A DNA stretch of 64,000 nucleotides from Paracoccus luteus (GTDB lineage: Bacteria > Pseudomonadota > Alphaproteobacteria > Rhodobacterales > Rhodobacteraceae), in contig NZ_SDEA01000012.1 in the NCBI RefSeq assembly GCF_004522155.1, positions 1-64,000 on the forward strand, read 5' to 3'. Below, in pieces: positions 15,749 through 25,436 of this stretch. The notes under the pieces are model-generated. The model did no database searches. It saw only the letters and a program-made list of their open reading frames with translations, and had not been told where the DNA came from. The position numbers and the translations under genes are program-made. Each line of letters begins with the position of its first letter. Position 1 is the first letter of the stretch.

Positions 15749-17407
15749 TCAGCCGCCCTGCGCGGCCTCGCCCTGCGCGCGCACCTCGTCCAGCGTCGCG
15801 CCGGTGGTCAGCGCCTGCGGGTCCAGCCGCAGTTCGATGATGGCCAGCGTCCCCGCCGCCAGCGCCCGGCCGAACGCGGGGGCGAAGCCCGCGTCCTCGG
15901 TCACCGTCTCGCCATGCCCGCCATAGGCGCGGGCCAGCGCGGCAAAGTCGGGGTTGGCCAGATCGGTGCCGGACACCCGGCCGGGATAGTGCTTTTCCTG
16001 GTGCATGCGGATCGTGCCGTAACGCCCGTTGTTGGCCACCACCACGATCACCGCCGCGCCGTGCTGGGCGGCGGTGGACATCTCGTTCAGCGTCATCTGG
16101 ATGTCGCCGTCACCCGCGATGCAGACCACCGTGCGGTCGGGATGGTGGATCTTGGCCGAGATCGCCGCCGGCAGGCCATAGCCCATCGATCCTGACGTGG
16201 GCGCAAGCTGCGTGCCCGCCCGCTTGAACCGGAAATAGCGGTGGATGAAGGACGCGAAATTGCCCGCGCCGTTGGTGATGATCGCGTCGTCGGGCAGGTT
16301 GGCGGTCAGCCAGGCGATCACCCGCTCCATCCTGACCGCGCCGGGGGTGCCGCGCGGGGTCTGCCACGCCTCATAGTCGGCGCGCAGGTCGGCGGTCCAG
16401 CCGGCCCACCGGCGCGGCGCGGGCGCGTCCGACAGCGCCGCCAGCACCGCGCGCGGGCAGGCGGCGATGCCGGGATCGGCGCGCCACAGATGCCCGATCT
16501 CGTCAGGGTCGGGGTGGACGTGGATGATGCGGCGGCCCTGCCCGCGCGGGTTCATCAGGTCATAACCGTTGGTCAGCGTGTCCCCCAGCCGCGATCCCAG
16601 CGACAGGATGCAGTCGGACTGGCGCAGCGCCTGACCCAGTTTCGGGTTCATGCCGACGCCCAGGTCGCCGACATACTGCGGCAGGCGGTTGTCAATCATG
16701 TGCTGGCGGCGGAAGGGTGCGGCGACCGGCAGCCCCCAGTCGGCGGCGAAGCGCGCCAGCCGGTCCGCGTCGCCCTGATCCCAGACCGACCCGCCGGGGA
16801 TGACCAGCGGCCGTTCGGCCCCGGCCAGCGCGTCCGTGATCGCGGCAAGCTGCGCGGCCGATACGCCCGCCACCGGGCGCGGCGCGGGGGCCAGGTCGGG
16901 GGTATCGCAGGGGGCCGACAGCATGTCCTCGGGCAGGGCCAGCACCACCGGGCCGGGGCGGCCCGACATGGCAAGGTCGAAGGCGCGGGCGACGTATTCG
17001 GGAATGCGGTCGGTCTGGTCGATCTCGGCCGCCCATTTGGCGATGCCGCCGAACATCTGGCGGTAATCGACCTCCTGGAACGCCTCGCGGTCGCGGTCGG
17101 CGCGCGCGATCTGGCCCACGAACAGGATCATCGGCGTCGAATCCTGCCGCGCGACATGCACGCCCGCGCTGGCGTTGGCCGCGCCCGGCCCGCGGGTGAC
17201 GAAACAGACGCCCGGCCGCCCGGTCAGCTTGCCATGCGCCTCGGCCATCATGGCCGCGCCGCCCTCGTGCCGGCAGACGATGTTCGGGATGCCCAGGTCG
17301 TAAAGCCCGTCCAGCGCCGCCAGAAAGCTTTCCCCCGGCACCGAGAACACCCGGCCCACGCCATGCGCCGCCAGCGCGTCCGCCAGAATCCGTCCACCGT
17401 GCCGCAT
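15749..17407 (-). CDS. Thiamine-diphosphate enzyme, acetolactate synthase-like
   Basis: 552 residues with the three-domain ThDP layout. The N-terminal Pyr domain includes the cofactor-activating Glu in [17 protein letters not shown]; the middle domain has [10 protein letters not shown]; the C-terminal PP domain has GDGD followed by an Asn about 26 residues on, the Mg/ThDP motif. It resembles catabolic acetolactate synthase, glyoxylate carboligase and related decarboxylases rather than IlvB with a regulatory subunit; no small-subunit gene is adjacent. The substrate is undetermined. Start ATG 17407 follows a strong AAGGGGGG ribosome-binding site. It is divergent from smpB, with 111 bases between them. 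Confidence 0.82.
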   Translation of the reverse strand: MRHGGRILADALAAHGVGRVFSVPGESFLAALDGLYDLGIPNIVCRHEGGAAMMAEAHGKLTGRPGVCFVTRGPGAANASAGVHVARQDSTPMILFVGQIARADRDREAFQEVDYRQMFGGIAKWAAEIDQTDRIPEYVARAFDLAMSGRPGPVVLALPEDMLSAPCDTPDLAPAPRPVAGVSAAQLAAITDALAGAERPLVIPGGSVWDQGDADRLARFAADWGLPVAAPFRRQHMIDNRLPQYVGDLGVGMNPKLGQALRQSDCILSLGSRLGDTLTNGYDLMNPRGQGRRIIHVHPDPDEIGHLWRADPGIAACPRAVLAALSDAPAPRRWAGWTADLRADYEAWQTPRGTPGAVRMERVIAWLTANLPDDAIITNGAGNFASFIHRYFRFKRAGTQLAPTSGSMGYGLPAAISAKIHHPDRTVVCIAGDGDIQMTLNEMSTAAQHGAAVIVVVANNGRYGTIRMHQEKHYPGRVSGTDLANPDFAALARAYGGHGETVTEDAGFAPAFGRALAAGTLAIIELRLDPQALTTGATLDEVRAQGEAAQGG

Positions 17408-17518
17408 CGCGTCCCCCCTTGCTGCTGCGGCCGGACCTTGGGGCAGCGGCGGCGCGGGGGCAAGCCCGGCACCGCGCGGCTTTACACGCGCGCCCCCCAC
17501 CCCTATCTGAACCCGATC

Positions 17519-17992
17519 ATGGCCCAAGCGAAATCCGACCCCAACTACAAGATCATCGCCGAGAACCGGCGGGCGCGGTTCGACTATTTCATCGAAAGCG
17601 ACCTCGAGGTGGGCATCATCCTGACCGGGTCCGAGGTGAAATCCCTGCGCACCGGCCAGTCCAACATCGCCGAAAGCTATGCCAGCGTCGAACAGGGCGA
17701 ACTGTGGCTGATCAACGGCTATATCGCCGCCTACAAGCAGGCCGGCGTCTTCGGCCACGAGGAACGGCGGCGCCGCAAGCTGCTGGTCAGCCGCAAGGAA
17801 CTGGCGCGGCTGTGGCAGGCCGTCGGGCGCGAGGGGATGACCCTGATCCCGCTGGTGATGTATTTCAACGACCGCGGCATCGTGAAGCTCAAGCTGGGCG
17901 TGGCCAAGGGCAAGAAGAACCACGACAAGCGCGACACCGAGGCCAAGCGCGACTGGGGCCGCGAAAAGCAGCGCCTGCTGAAACAGGGCTGA
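17519..17992 (+). CDS. smpB: SsrA-binding protein SmpB
   Basis: 157 residues, family-typical. SmpB binds tmRNA and delivers it to stalled ribosomes for trans-translation. Conserved blocks are [39 protein letters not shown] and the basic tail [19 protein letters not shown] that enters the ribosomal mRNA channel. Start at ATG 17519. The tmRNA gene itself is not in the window. Upstream is the divergent ThDP enzyme, downstream sseA after 87 bases. Confidence 0.97.
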   Translation: MAQAKSDPNYKIIAENRRARFDYFIESDLEVGIILTGSEVKSLRTGQSNIAESYASVEQGELWLINGYIAAYKQAGVFGHEERRRRKLLVSRKELARLWQAVGREGMTLIPLVMYFNDRGIVKLKLGVAKGKKNHDKRDTEAKRDWGREKQRLLKQG

Positions 17993-18079
17993 TCCCCTTT
18001 GCATGCGGCGCCGCCGGCAGCGATTGCAGCCCCCCGCCCCGCCCGCTAAACCCGGCCAAGGCGGTTGGGGAGAGGTGAC

Positions 18080-18934
18080 ATGACTGACGATCCGCGCACT
18101 GTGGTTTCCACCGACTGGCTGGCCGCGCATCTGAACGACCCCGACCTGCGGATCATCGACGCAAGCTGGCACATGCCCGCCACGGGGCGCGACGCGCAGG
18201 CCGAATACCGCGACGCCCACATCCCCGGCGCGCGGTTCTTCGACATCGACGCCATCGCCGACACGCGCAGCGACCTGCCCCACATGGCGCCGCAGCCGGA
18301 AATGTTCGTCAGCCGCCTGCGCGCGATGGGCATCGGCGACGGGCACCAGGTCGTGGTCTACGACAATTCCGACGTGCATTCGGCGGCGCGGGTCTGGTGG
18401 ACCTTCCGCCTGATGGGCAAGTCCGACGTCGCCATGCTGGACGGCGGTTTTGCCAAGTGGCGGGCCGAGGGCCGCGCCACCGAGGACATGCCCCCCGTCA
18501 CCCGCGACCGCCACATGACGGTCCAGCGCCAGGCCGCGCGGGTGCGCGACGTGACGCAGGTCGCGGCGGCGTCCAAGCTGGGCGATCACGTCATCATCGA
18601 CGCGCGCCCGCCCGAACGGTTCCGCGGCGACGCGCCCGAGCCGCGCCCCGGCCTGCGCAGCGGCCACATCCCCGGCGCGCTGAACGTGCCGGTGGGCAGC
18701 CTCTATAACCCCGACGGCACGATGAAGGACGCGGCCGCCCTGCGCGCCGCCTTTGAATCGGCCGGGGTGGACCTGTCGCGCCCCGCCATCACCACCTGCG
18801 GGTCGGGCATCACCGCCGCCAGCCTGGCGCTGGCGCTGGAACGCATCGGCAAGCGGGACTGGTCGCTTTACGACGGCAGCTGGACCGAATGGGGCAGCTT
18901 TCCCGACCTGAAAATTGCAACCGGAGACGCCTGA
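18080..18934 (+). CDS. sseA: 3-mercaptopyruvate sulfurtransferase
   Basis: 284 residues made of two rhodanese domains. The N-terminal domain is the inactive structural copy; the C-terminal one carries the active-site loop TTCGSGIT with Cys240, the SseA-type CG-S/T-G-x-T/S signature rather than the CRxGx[R/T] loop of thiosulfate sulfurtransferase. It transfers sulfur from 3-mercaptopyruvate to thiol or cyanide acceptors. ATG 18080 was chosen over an in-frame upstream codon because GAGAGG sits just before it. The next gene begins immediately after its TGA, so the two are co-transcribed; both act in amino-acid-derived oxo-acid metabolism. Confidence 0.93.
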   Translation: MTDDPRTVVSTDWLAAHLNDPDLRIIDASWHMPATGRDAQAEYRDAHIPGARFFDIDAIADTRSDLPHMAPQPEMFVSRLRAMGIGDGHQVVVYDNSDVHSAARVWWTFRLMGKSDVAMLDGGFAKWRAEGRATEDMPPVTRDRHMTVQRQAARVRDVTQVAAASKLGDHVIIDARPPERFRGDAPEPRPGLRSGHIPGALNVPVGSLYNPDGTMKDAAALRAAFESAGVDLSRPAITTCGSGITAASLALALERIGKRDWSLYDGSWTEWGSFPDLKIATGDA

Positions 18935-20119
18935 ATGTTCGCCGCCCTGAAACCACAAGCCCCCGACAAGATCCTGGCCCTGATGGGCGAGTTCAAGGCC
19001 GACACACGGCAGGGCAAGATCGACCTGGGGGTCGGCGTCTACAAGGATCCGACCGGGCTGACCCCGGTGATGCGCGCCGTCAAGGCCGCCGAAAAGCGCA
19101 TCTGGGAAGCCGAGACGACCAAGGCCTATACCGCGCTGGCGGGCGAGCCTGCGTATCTGGCGGCGATGGCCCGCATGGTGCTGGGCGACGGGCTGGACGC
19201 GGGCCGCACCGCCTCGCTGTCCACGGTGGGCGGCACCGGCGCGATCCGGCAGGCGCTGGAGCTGGCGCGGCTGGGCAACCCCGGCGTGACCGTCCATGTG
19301 TCCGACCCGACCTGGCCCAACCACCTGTCGATCATGCAGTTCATGGGCGTGCCCTTCGTCGAATACCGCTATTTCGACGACGCCACCCGCGGCGTCGATT
19401 TCGAGGGGATGAAGGCCGATCTGGCGCGCGCGAAGCAGGGCGATGTCGTCCTGCTGCACGGCTGCTGCCACAACCCGACCGGCGCCAACCTGACGCTGGA
19501 TCAGTGGGCCGAGGTGTCGGCGATCCTTGAGCGCACCGGCGCGGTGCCGCTGATCGATCTGGCCTATCAGGGCTTCGGCGACGGGCTGGAGGAGGACGCG
19601 GCCGGCACCCGGCTGATCCTGTCGCGCGCGCCCGAGGCGATGGTGGCGGCGTCCTGTTCCAAGAACTTCGGCATCTATCGTGAACGCACGGGCGTGCTGA
19701 TGGTCCAGGTTGAGGGCGCGGGCGCCCGCGACGTGGCGCAGGGCACGCTGGCCTATCTGAACCGGCAGAACTATTCCTTCCCCCCCGACCACGGCGCGCG
19801 CATCGTGCAGACGATCCTTGACGACGACGGCCTGACCGCCGACTGGCGGGCCGAGCTGGAGGAGGTGCGGCTGGGCATGCTGGCCCTGCGCGAGCAGCTT
19901 GCGGCCGAACTGCGCGACCTGACCGGGACCGACCGCTTCGACTTCGTGGCGCGGCACCGGGGCATGTTTTCGCGGCTGGGGGCCTCGCCCGAACAGGTCC
20001 GCCGGATCAAGGAAGAGGCGGCGATCTATATGGTCGGGGATTCGCGCCTGAACATCGCCGGGCTGAACCGCGACAGCGTCCCGGTTCTGGCGCGCGCCAT
20101 CGTGGACGCGGGCGTCTGA
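18935..20119 (+). CDS. tyrB: Aromatic amino acid aminotransferase
   Basis: 394 residues, fold-type I PLP enzyme of the aspartate/aromatic aminotransferase family; the length and sequence closely match the structurally studied P. denitrificans aromatic aminotransferase as I recall it. LHGCCHNPTGANLT and SCSKNFGIYRERTG (PLP Lys243) are diagnostic, and MVGDSRLNIAGLN carries the C-terminal substrate-carboxylate arginine region. It transaminates Tyr, Phe, Trp and Asp with 2-oxoglutarate. The ATG directly abuts the sseA stop codon. A GC-rich hairpin 17 bases after the stop probably terminates the operon. Confidence 0.93.
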   Translation: MFAALKPQAPDKILALMGEFKADTRQGKIDLGVGVYKDPTGLTPVMRAVKAAEKRIWEAETTKAYTALAGEPAYLAAMARMVLGDGLDAGRTASLSTVGGTGAIRQALELARLGNPGVTVHVSDPTWPNHLSIMQFMGVPFVEYRYFDDATRGVDFEGMKADLARAKQGDVVLLHGCCHNPTGANLTLDQWAEVSAILERTGAVPLIDLAYQGFGDGLEEDAAGTRLILSRAPEAMVAASCSKNFGIYRERTGVLMVQVEGAGARDVAQGTLAYLNRQNYSFPPDHGARIVQTILDDDGLTADWRAELEEVRLGMLALREQLAAELRDLTGTDRFDFVARHRGMFSRLGASPEQVRRIKEEAAIYMVGDSRLNIAGLNRDSVPVLARAIVDAGV

Positions 20120-20135
20120 CGCCTTTGCATGCAAA

Positions 20136-20158
20136 AGGCCGGGCGGCTGGCCCGGCCT
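20136..20158 (+). terminator. Hairpin after tyrB
   Basis: Nine-base perfect stem AGGCCGGGC / GCCCGGCCT with a five-base loop, starting 17 bases after the tyrB stop. There is no long T run, as is common in high-GC genomes. Confidence 0.6.
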
Positions 20159-20181
20159 GTGCGGCAGAGGGTGGAATGACG

Positions 20182-20206
20182 AAAGGCCGGGCAAGACCCG
20201 GCCTTT
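20182..20206. terminator. Bidirectional hairpin between tyrB and the DUF1127 gene
   Basis: Perfect ten-base stem AAAGGCCGGG / CCCGGCCTTT with a five-base loop. The A/T ends of the stem give short T runs on both strands, fitting the convergent genes either side. Confidence 0.75.
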
Positions 20207-20235
20207 ATCAATCCGGCGCGTGGCCGGTGCGGCGA

Positions 20236-20427
20236 TTACAGGCCGCGGGCGACGCGCTCGATGTCGCTGCGGCTCAGGCCGATGTCGTCCAGCTCGCGGT
20301 CGCTGAGGCGGTTCAGCGCGTTGCGGGTGACGCGGACGTCGGCCCAGGACGAGATCATTTCGCGCAGCTTGGCGACGACGCCGAACGACGGGGCTGCGGG
20401 GGCGCGGAAGGTATCGAAGGTGGACAT
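20236..20427 (-). CDS. DUF1127 small basic protein
   Basis: 63 residues. The C-terminal half, NALNRLSDRELDDIGLSRSDIERVA, is a clear DUF1127 (YjiS-like) domain. In alphaproteobacteria such short proteins are often stress-responsive, and some have RNA-related or phosphate/carbon-metabolism roles; the function here is unknown. ATG 20427 has AGG in the upstream leader. It is monocistronic, with the bidirectional hairpin 30 bases downstream. The 340 bases upstream give ample promoter space. Confidence 0.9.
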   Translation of the reverse strand: MSTFDTFRAPAAPSFGVVAKLREMISSWADVRVTRNALNRLSDRELDDIGLSRSDIERVARGL

Positions 20428-20767
20428 GATGGAACCTGTTTTTTCTTGCGGGCCTGCCGGATGCAGGCATCAGCGGGGAGTGCTTGGGATATAGCCACCC
20501 GCCCGTTCTGCGACCACGCGCAAGCGGGCAGGCCCGTCATGCGCCAGGCGCAAGGCACCCGCCACTCACGCCGGTGAAACATGGCTGACGGCGGCGTGAA
20601 CCAAGCAACAAAGCCCCGCTTGGGTGCCCATCCCCGCGGTTTCTTTGCGCCCTGGCCTTATTCGGGTCAGCTTCCTTGCGCCGAACGCGGCCTTGACAGA
20701 AGGTTTACGCCCCCGGACATCTTGTCGCACGCGGAAAGCTTACCCCAACGTCAACTTGGCCGCCCGC
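20428..20767. other. Intergenic region upstream of the DUF1127 gene
   Basis: 340 bases between two leftward genes, rsmE ending at 20768 and the DUF1127 gene starting at 20427. It must hold the DUF1127 promoter. A TTGACA at 20693-20698 points rightward but has no convincing -10 at normal spacing. I see no RNA gene or protein-coding frame. Confidence 0.45.
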
Positions 20768-21517
20768 TCATTTTGCGCTTGCACTCGCCTGCGCAGCCTT
20801 GCGCCAGTCGCCCAGCGCCGCCTGCCACAGCGTCAGCGCGGCGACCGCGGCCGTGTCGGCGCGCAGCACCCGCGGCCCCAGGCTGACCCGCGTCACGCCC
20901 GCCGTGCCCGACAGCCGCGCCCGCTCGGCCGGCGACCAGCCGCCCTCGGGCCCGATCAGGATCGCCCAGGGGCCGGGCGGCAAAGCGGCCAGCGTCTCGG
21001 CCGGGCCTACCAGCGCCTCGTCGGCCCACAGGACGCGGCGCGCGCTGTCCCAGCGGTCCAGCAGGCGCGACAGCGGCTGCAGATCCTCGACGGGCGGGAC
21101 ATAGGTGCCGCCGCATTGCTCGGCCGCCTCGACGGCGTGGGCCTGCAGGCGGTCGCGGCGGATGCGGTCGGCGTTGGTGTGGTCGGTCTGCACGGGCAGG
21201 ATGCGGGCCGCGCCCAGCTCGGCCGCCTTTTCGACGATGAAGTCGGTCCGCGCCTTTTTCAGCGGCGCAAAGACCAGCCAGACGTCGGGCGGATCGACCT
21301 GCGGGCCGCTGGCGGCCAGCGGCTCGACCAGGCCGCCGCGCTTTCCCGCCTGCGTCAGCCGCGCCCGCCATTCGCCGTCGCGCCCGTTGAAGACCGCAAG
21401 TTCGTCCCCGGCGGCCAGCCGCATCACGCCGGACAGGTAATGCGCCTGCGCGCCGTCCAGCGGCACGGGTTGTCCGGCGGCAAGCGGGTGGTCTATGAAC
21501 AGCCTGATTTTTCCCAT
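20768..21517 (-). CDS. rsmE: 16S rRNA m3U1498 methyltransferase
   Basis: 249 residues. It has an N-terminal PUA-like domain (AHYLSGVMRLAAGDEL) and a C-terminal SPOUT knot with LIGPEGGWS and LGPRVLRADTA, the SAM-binding motifs of RsmE, which methylates U1498 of 16S rRNA in the 30S subunit. ATG 21517 was chosen; the frame extends 12 codons upstream without conservation. Only 12 bases separate this start from the divergent ubiA start, so the promoters of the two genes must overlap each other's 5' coding DNA. Confidence 0.93.
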   Translation of the reverse strand: MGKIRLFIDHPLAAGQPVPLDGAQAHYLSGVMRLAAGDELAVFNGRDGEWRARLTQAGKRGGLVEPLAASGPQVDPPDVWLVFAPLKKARTDFIVEKAAELGAARILPVQTDHTNADRIRRDRLQAHAVEAAEQCGGTYVPPVEDLQPLSRLLDRWDSARRVLWADEALVGPAETLAALPPGPWAILIGPEGGWSPAERARLSGTAGVTRVSLGPRVLRADTAAVAALTLWQAALGDWRKAAQASASAK

Positions 21518-21529
21518 CAGGCCGACCCT

Positions 21530-22474
21530 ATGCAACGCCCCGCCCCGACGCAAACGGTGTCAGACGCGCCCAAGGGCAACTGGGTCGACCGGCTGGCGCC
21601 CGCGCCCTGGCGGCCGTGGCTGCGTCTGTCGCGCGCCGACCGCCCCATCGGAACGTGGCTGCTGCTGCTGCCCTGCTGGTGGGGGGTGGGGCTGGCGATG
21701 ATCGTGGACCGCCCGGCGTGGGTCGATCTGTGGATCGTCGCCGTCTGCGCGCTGGGGGCCGTCGTGATGCGCGGCGCGGGCTGCACCTGGAACGACATCA
21801 CCGACCGCGATTTCGACGCGCAGGTCGCGCGCACCCGGTCGCGGCCGCTGCCGTCGGGCCAGGTCACGCTGCGCGGGGCCTTTGCCTGGCTGGGCGCGCA
21901 GCTGGCCGTGGGGGCGCTGGCGCTGTTCACGCTGAACGTGGCGGCGGTCGTGCTGGGCGTGGCCTCGCTGGCGCTGGTCGCGGTCTATCCCTTTGCCAAG
22001 CGGTTCACCTGGTGGCCGCAGGTGTTCCTGGGGCTGGCGTTCAACTGGGGCGCGCTGCTGGCGTTCGCGGCGCATGGCGGCACGCTGCATCCTGCCGCGG
22101 CTCTCGCCTATGCAGCGGGGATCGCGTGGACGCTGTTCTATGACACCATCTATGCGCATCAGGACACCGAGGATGACGCCCTGATCGGCGTGAAATCCAC
22201 CGCGCGGCTGTTCGGGGCCGACACGCCGCGCTGGTTGCTGACATTCGCCGCGGTCGCGGTGCTGTTTCTGGCACTGGCCGCGGCCGCGGCGCGCCCGACG
22301 CCAGTGCAGGCGGCGCTGGTCACGGTCGGCATCGCCGGTTTCGCCGCGCATCTGTGGTGGCAGATGCGCCGCTTTGACCCGGACGACAACGGCCGCCTGC
22401 TGGCGCTGTTCAGGTCCAACCGCGACGCGGGCCTGTGGGTTGCGCTGTTTCTTGCCGCGGCGGGGCTGGCCTGA
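21530..22474 (+). CDS. ubiA: 4-hydroxybenzoate polyprenyltransferase
   Basis: 314 residues, polytopic inner-membrane prenyltransferase of ubiquinone biosynthesis that attaches the polyprenyl chain to 4-hydroxybenzoate. The first Asp-rich motif is NDITDRDFDAQVARTRSRP and the second is YDTIYAHQDTEDD, both needed for Mg-diphosphate binding. About eight to nine membrane helices. Start ATG 21530, twelve bases from the divergent rsmE start. Ubiquinone made through this enzyme feeds the cytochrome bc1 complex encoded at 41-45 kb. Confidence 0.95.
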   Translation: MQRPAPTQTVSDAPKGNWVDRLAPAPWRPWLRLSRADRPIGTWLLLLPCWWGVGLAMIVDRPAWVDLWIVAVCALGAVVMRGAGCTWNDITDRDFDAQVARTRSRPLPSGQVTLRGAFAWLGAQLAVGALALFTLNVAAVVLGVASLALVAVYPFAKRFTWWPQVFLGLAFNWGALLAFAAHGGTLHPAAALAYAAGIAWTLFYDTIYAHQDTEDDALIGVKSTARLFGADTPRWLLTFAAVAVLFLALAAAAARPTPVQAALVTVGIAGFAAHLWWQMRRFDPDDNGRLLALFRSNRDAGLWVALFLAAAGLA

Positions 22475-22537
22475 TTGCGCGCACGGGGTCGAGCGCCTAA
22501 GTCCCGTTGATCCGCCAACAGCGACAAGGCAGGCCTG

Positions 22538-25033
22538 ATGGCCCGACCCACCCACGAACCTGACGCGCCCCAGCCTGCCCTGCAACGCCGCCGCGCCCGC
22601 CGCCGGTCGGCGGGTGGCGCGGTGGCGGCCGTCGTGGTGCTGGGGCTTGCGGGCGCGGGCGCGTGGGGCGCGGGCCAGCTGGCCGCCGACCTGATCGAAC
22701 AGCGGTCCGCCCGCGATGTGCGCGCGGCGCTGGACGCGGCGGGCCTTGACTGGGCACACGTCGCCACCGACGGGCTGCAGGTGCGGCTGACCGGCACCGC
22801 CCCGGACGAGATCGCCCGTTTTCGCGCCGCCACCGCCGCCGGAACCGCCGTCGATGCCGCGCGCGTGCGCGACGCCATGACCGTGACCCCGCCCAAGGCG
22901 GTGCAGCCCCCCGCCTTTCGGGTCGAGCTGCTGAGCAACGATCAGGGCATCTCGGTCATCGGACTGGCGCCCGCGGGGCTGGATCAGGCGGCGCTTATTG
23001 CGCGGCTGGAACGCAGCGCAGGCGCGGGCCGGGTGACCGACCTGCTGGATTTGGCCGATTACCCCGCGCCGCCGGCGTGGGACGCGGCGCTGGACCTTGG
23101 GGTGCAGGCGGCCGGACAGGCGCGTCGCGGCAAGGTGTCGGTCACCGCCGGCGCGGTCGTCGTCACCGCCATCACCGACGGCGCGGCGGAACAGGCAAGG
23201 CTGACCGAGGCGCTGACCCGCGCGACGCCCCCGGGCGTCACCCTGACCACCGACATCAGCGCGCCGCGCCCGGTCATCACGCCGTTCACCCTGCGGCTGG
23301 TCCACACCGGCGCGGGGCTGCGCATCGACGCCTGTTCCGCCGACACGGACGCGGCGCGCAACAGCATCCTGTCGGCCGCTGCGGCCGCGGGGGTGGACGC
23401 GCAGCCCGACTGCGCGCTGGGGCTGGGTGCGCCCTCGCCGCAATGGGGCGCGGCCGCTGTCGCCGTCATCGACGCGCTGGCGGGGCTGCCCGCCGGATCG
23501 GTCACGCTGACCGACGCGGCGGTGGCGCTGGACGCCCCCGCGACCGTTCCGCAGGCGCTGTTCGACGAACAGGCCGCGCGGCTGGAACAGGCCCTGCCGG
23601 ACGTGTTCTCGCTGACCGCGACCCGCGAACAGCCGCCCGCGGCCGACGACGCGACCCCCGCCGTCTTTACCGCCGAGGTCACGCCGGACGGTATCCGCAT
23701 GCGCGGGCGGATCACCGACGAACGCATGCGCGCGGCGGTCGAAAGCCTTGCGCAGGCCCGGTTCGGCACGGCCGACAGCGCCCTGCGCGCGGATGGCACC
23801 GTGCCGTCCGGCTGGACCGTGCGCGTGATCGGCGCGCTTGAGGCGATGGCGCAGCTGCGCCGGGGCACCGTCACGGTCACGCCCGACCTGATCCGGCTGA
23901 CCGGCGTGTCGGGCAGCCGCAACGCCTCGGCCGAGGCGGCGCAGCGGCTGGGCGCGCGGCTTGGTCCGGGCGCGCGGTATGAACTGGCGATCGCCTATGA
24001 CGAACGGCTGGACCCGTCGCTGGGCCTGCCGACCGGCGCTGACTGCGTGGCCCGCCTGAACGCGGCGCAGGCCGCGACGCCGGTGGCGTTCGAACTGAAC
24101 CGCGCGGTCTTTGACGGCGACCCCGCGCCGGCGCTGGCGGGGCTGGCCGGGGCGCTGGCCGACTGCGGCGATTTCCGCATCGAGATTGGCGCCCATACCG
24201 ACGCGCAGGGGTCCGACAGCTTCAACGCGGAACTGTCGTCCGACCGGGCGCAGGCGGTGCTGGCCGCGCTGGGTCAGGCGGGCGCGCCGACGCGGAACCT
24301 GACCGCGCACGGATACGGCGAAAGCGATCCGGTGGCCGCCAACGACACCGACGCGGGGCGCGCCGCGAACCGCCGCATCGCGTTCCGGCTGCTGGCGGAA
24401 ACGCCGGTCAACCCTGTTCCCGCGCCCGCCGCCGCTGTCACCGGCGTCACGGCCGAGGGTGCGACCCTGCCGCCCGCGCCCGCCCCCGCCCCCGCCGCCG
24501 AGGGTGTGGCGGACGCTGGTCTGCCCGCCCTGCCGCCTGCGCTTGCGGGCGCGGCCCCGCCGGGCGGCGCGCGCCCCGGCGCGGCGGCGACGATCATGAC
24601 CGACCTTCGCCCCGCAACCGGACCCGCGGCGGACAGCCCGGCCGCGCCGGATCACGAGGCGATGGCGCAAAGCGAAGTCGGCGCCGAAAGCGACGACGGG
24701 GCCGAGGCGGTCGGCGGCCCCGAACCCGGCGACATCGAGGCCGAACCCGCCCCGGAGCCGAGCGCCGACGAAATGGCTGCGGACGAGACGACCGCGGGCG
24801 ACGATGCCGCGGACACAGCCCCGCAGCCCCCCCTGCCGCCGACCCCCGACGAGATTGCCGCCCGCGAGGGCATCGCCCTGCGCCCCGCCGAGATCACCGT
24901 TGACGGCGACCGCATCACAACCCCCGTGCCGCCCGTTCTGCCGGGGGGTGCGGCCTCGACCGCCGGCCTTGGGGGCGCGCCCGGCGGCGGTGCGGCCGAC
25001 CGCCCCCCGCCGCGCCCCGACGACCTGCCCTGA
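22538..25033 (+). CDS. OmpA-family envelope protein with BON-like region
   Basis: 831 residues. A basic N-terminus and one membrane helix (about 25-46) anchor the protein in the inner membrane. Residues about 50-480 contain BON-like alpha/beta segments. Residues about 515-620 are an OmpA C-terminal peptidoglycan-binding domain (FELNRAVFDG, IEIGAHTDAQGSDSFNAELS, GYGESDPVAANDTDAGR), with the conserved Asp and Arg that bind diaminopimelate. A 200-residue Ala/Pro/acidic tail follows and ends in PPRPDDLP. Likely ties the membrane to peptidoglycan; the exact role is unknown. Confidence 0.82.
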   Translation: MARPTHEPDAPQPALQRRRARRRSAGGAVAAVVVLGLAGAGAWGAGQLAADLIEQRSARDVRAALDAAGLDWAHVATDGLQVRLTGTAPDEIARFRAATAAGTAVDAARVRDAMTVTPPKAVQPPAFRVELLSNDQGISVIGLAPAGLDQAALIARLERSAGAGRVTDLLDLADYPAPPAWDAALDLGVQAAGQARRGKVSVTAGAVVVTAITDGAAEQARLTEALTRATPPGVTLTTDISAPRPVITPFTLRLVHTGAGLRIDACSADTDAARNSILSAAAAAGVDAQPDCALGLGAPSPQWGAAAVAVIDALAGLPAGSVTLTDAAVALDAPATVPQALFDEQAARLEQALPDVFSLTATREQPPAADDATPAVFTAEVTPDGIRMRGRITDERMRAAVESLAQARFGTADSALRADGTVPSGWTVRVIGALEAMAQLRRGTVTVTPDLIRLTGVSGSRNASAEAAQRLGARLGPGARYELAIAYDERLDPSLGLPTGADCVARLNAAQAATPVAFELNRAVFDGDPAPALAGLAGALADCGDFRIEIGAHTDAQGSDSFNAELSSDRAQAVLAALGQAGAPTRNLTAHGYGESDPVAANDTDAGRAANRRIAFRLLAETPVNPVPAPAAAVTGVTAEGATLPPAPAPAPAAEGVADAGLPALPPALAGAAPPGGARPGAAATIMTDLRPATGPAADSPAAPDHEAMAQSEVGAESDDGAEAVGGPEPGDIEAEPAPEPSADEMAADETTAGDDAADTAPQPPLPPTPDEIAAREGIALRPAEITVDGDRITTPVPPVLPGGAASTAGLGGAPGGGAADRPPPRPDDLP

Positions 25034-25097
25034 CCGGCCGTCGCGGGCGGCGCAACGGGCCTTTCACAATGCCTGTCCGCGGGCATAGACTGGGCGC

Positions 25098-25436
25098 ATG
25101 AACCGGTCGGACTTCATCATCGTCACCGCCGCCTCGCTGTTCGCGGCGTTCCTGCTGGGCTGGTTCGCCAGCTGGCTGATCCACCGCCTGTCCCGGCCCG
25201 CGCGCCCCGCGCCGGGCGAACTGGACCGCCTTGCCCGACAACTGCGCGACGCCGAAACGGCACGCGACCGGGCCGTGGCGGATCTGAAAACCCGCGAGGC
25301 CGAGCTGGCCGACCGCCTGACGACGGCCGAGGCCGAGGCAGCGGCCGCCGCGGACAGCCTGCGCGAAAGCCGGATCGAGATCGAGGAGCTGCGCGACTAT
25401 ATCGAAAAGCGCTTCTCGCGCAATCGCCCGGCGTAA
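25098..25436 (+). CDS. Small membrane-anchored coiled-coil protein
   Basis: 112 residues. One N-terminal membrane helix (about 6-29) is followed by a charged heptad-rich region from about 40 to 105 (ELDRLARQLRDAETARDR, AEAEAAAAADSL), predicted to be a long coiled coil facing the cytosol or periplasm. I do not recognise a named family. Start ATG 25098, 64 bases after the OmpA gene and probably in its transcript. Its last codons lie inside a 122-bp tandem duplication shared with the end of prmA. Confidence 0.65.
   Translation: MNRSDFIIVTAASLFAAFLLGWFASWLIHRLSRPARPAPGELDRLARQLRDAETARDRAVADLKTREAELADRLTTAEAEAAAAADSLRESRIEIEELRDYIEKRFSRNRPA

Noticed and set aside
15749..20470. 1573-codon minus-strand frame
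   Set aside because: Only its C-terminal part, from ATG 17407, is the ThDP enzyme. The rest is antisense to smpB, sseA and tyrB.
20690..20725. TTGACA-like promoter or small RNA start
   Set aside because: No -10 at acceptable spacing, and no conserved RNA fold or terminator follows.
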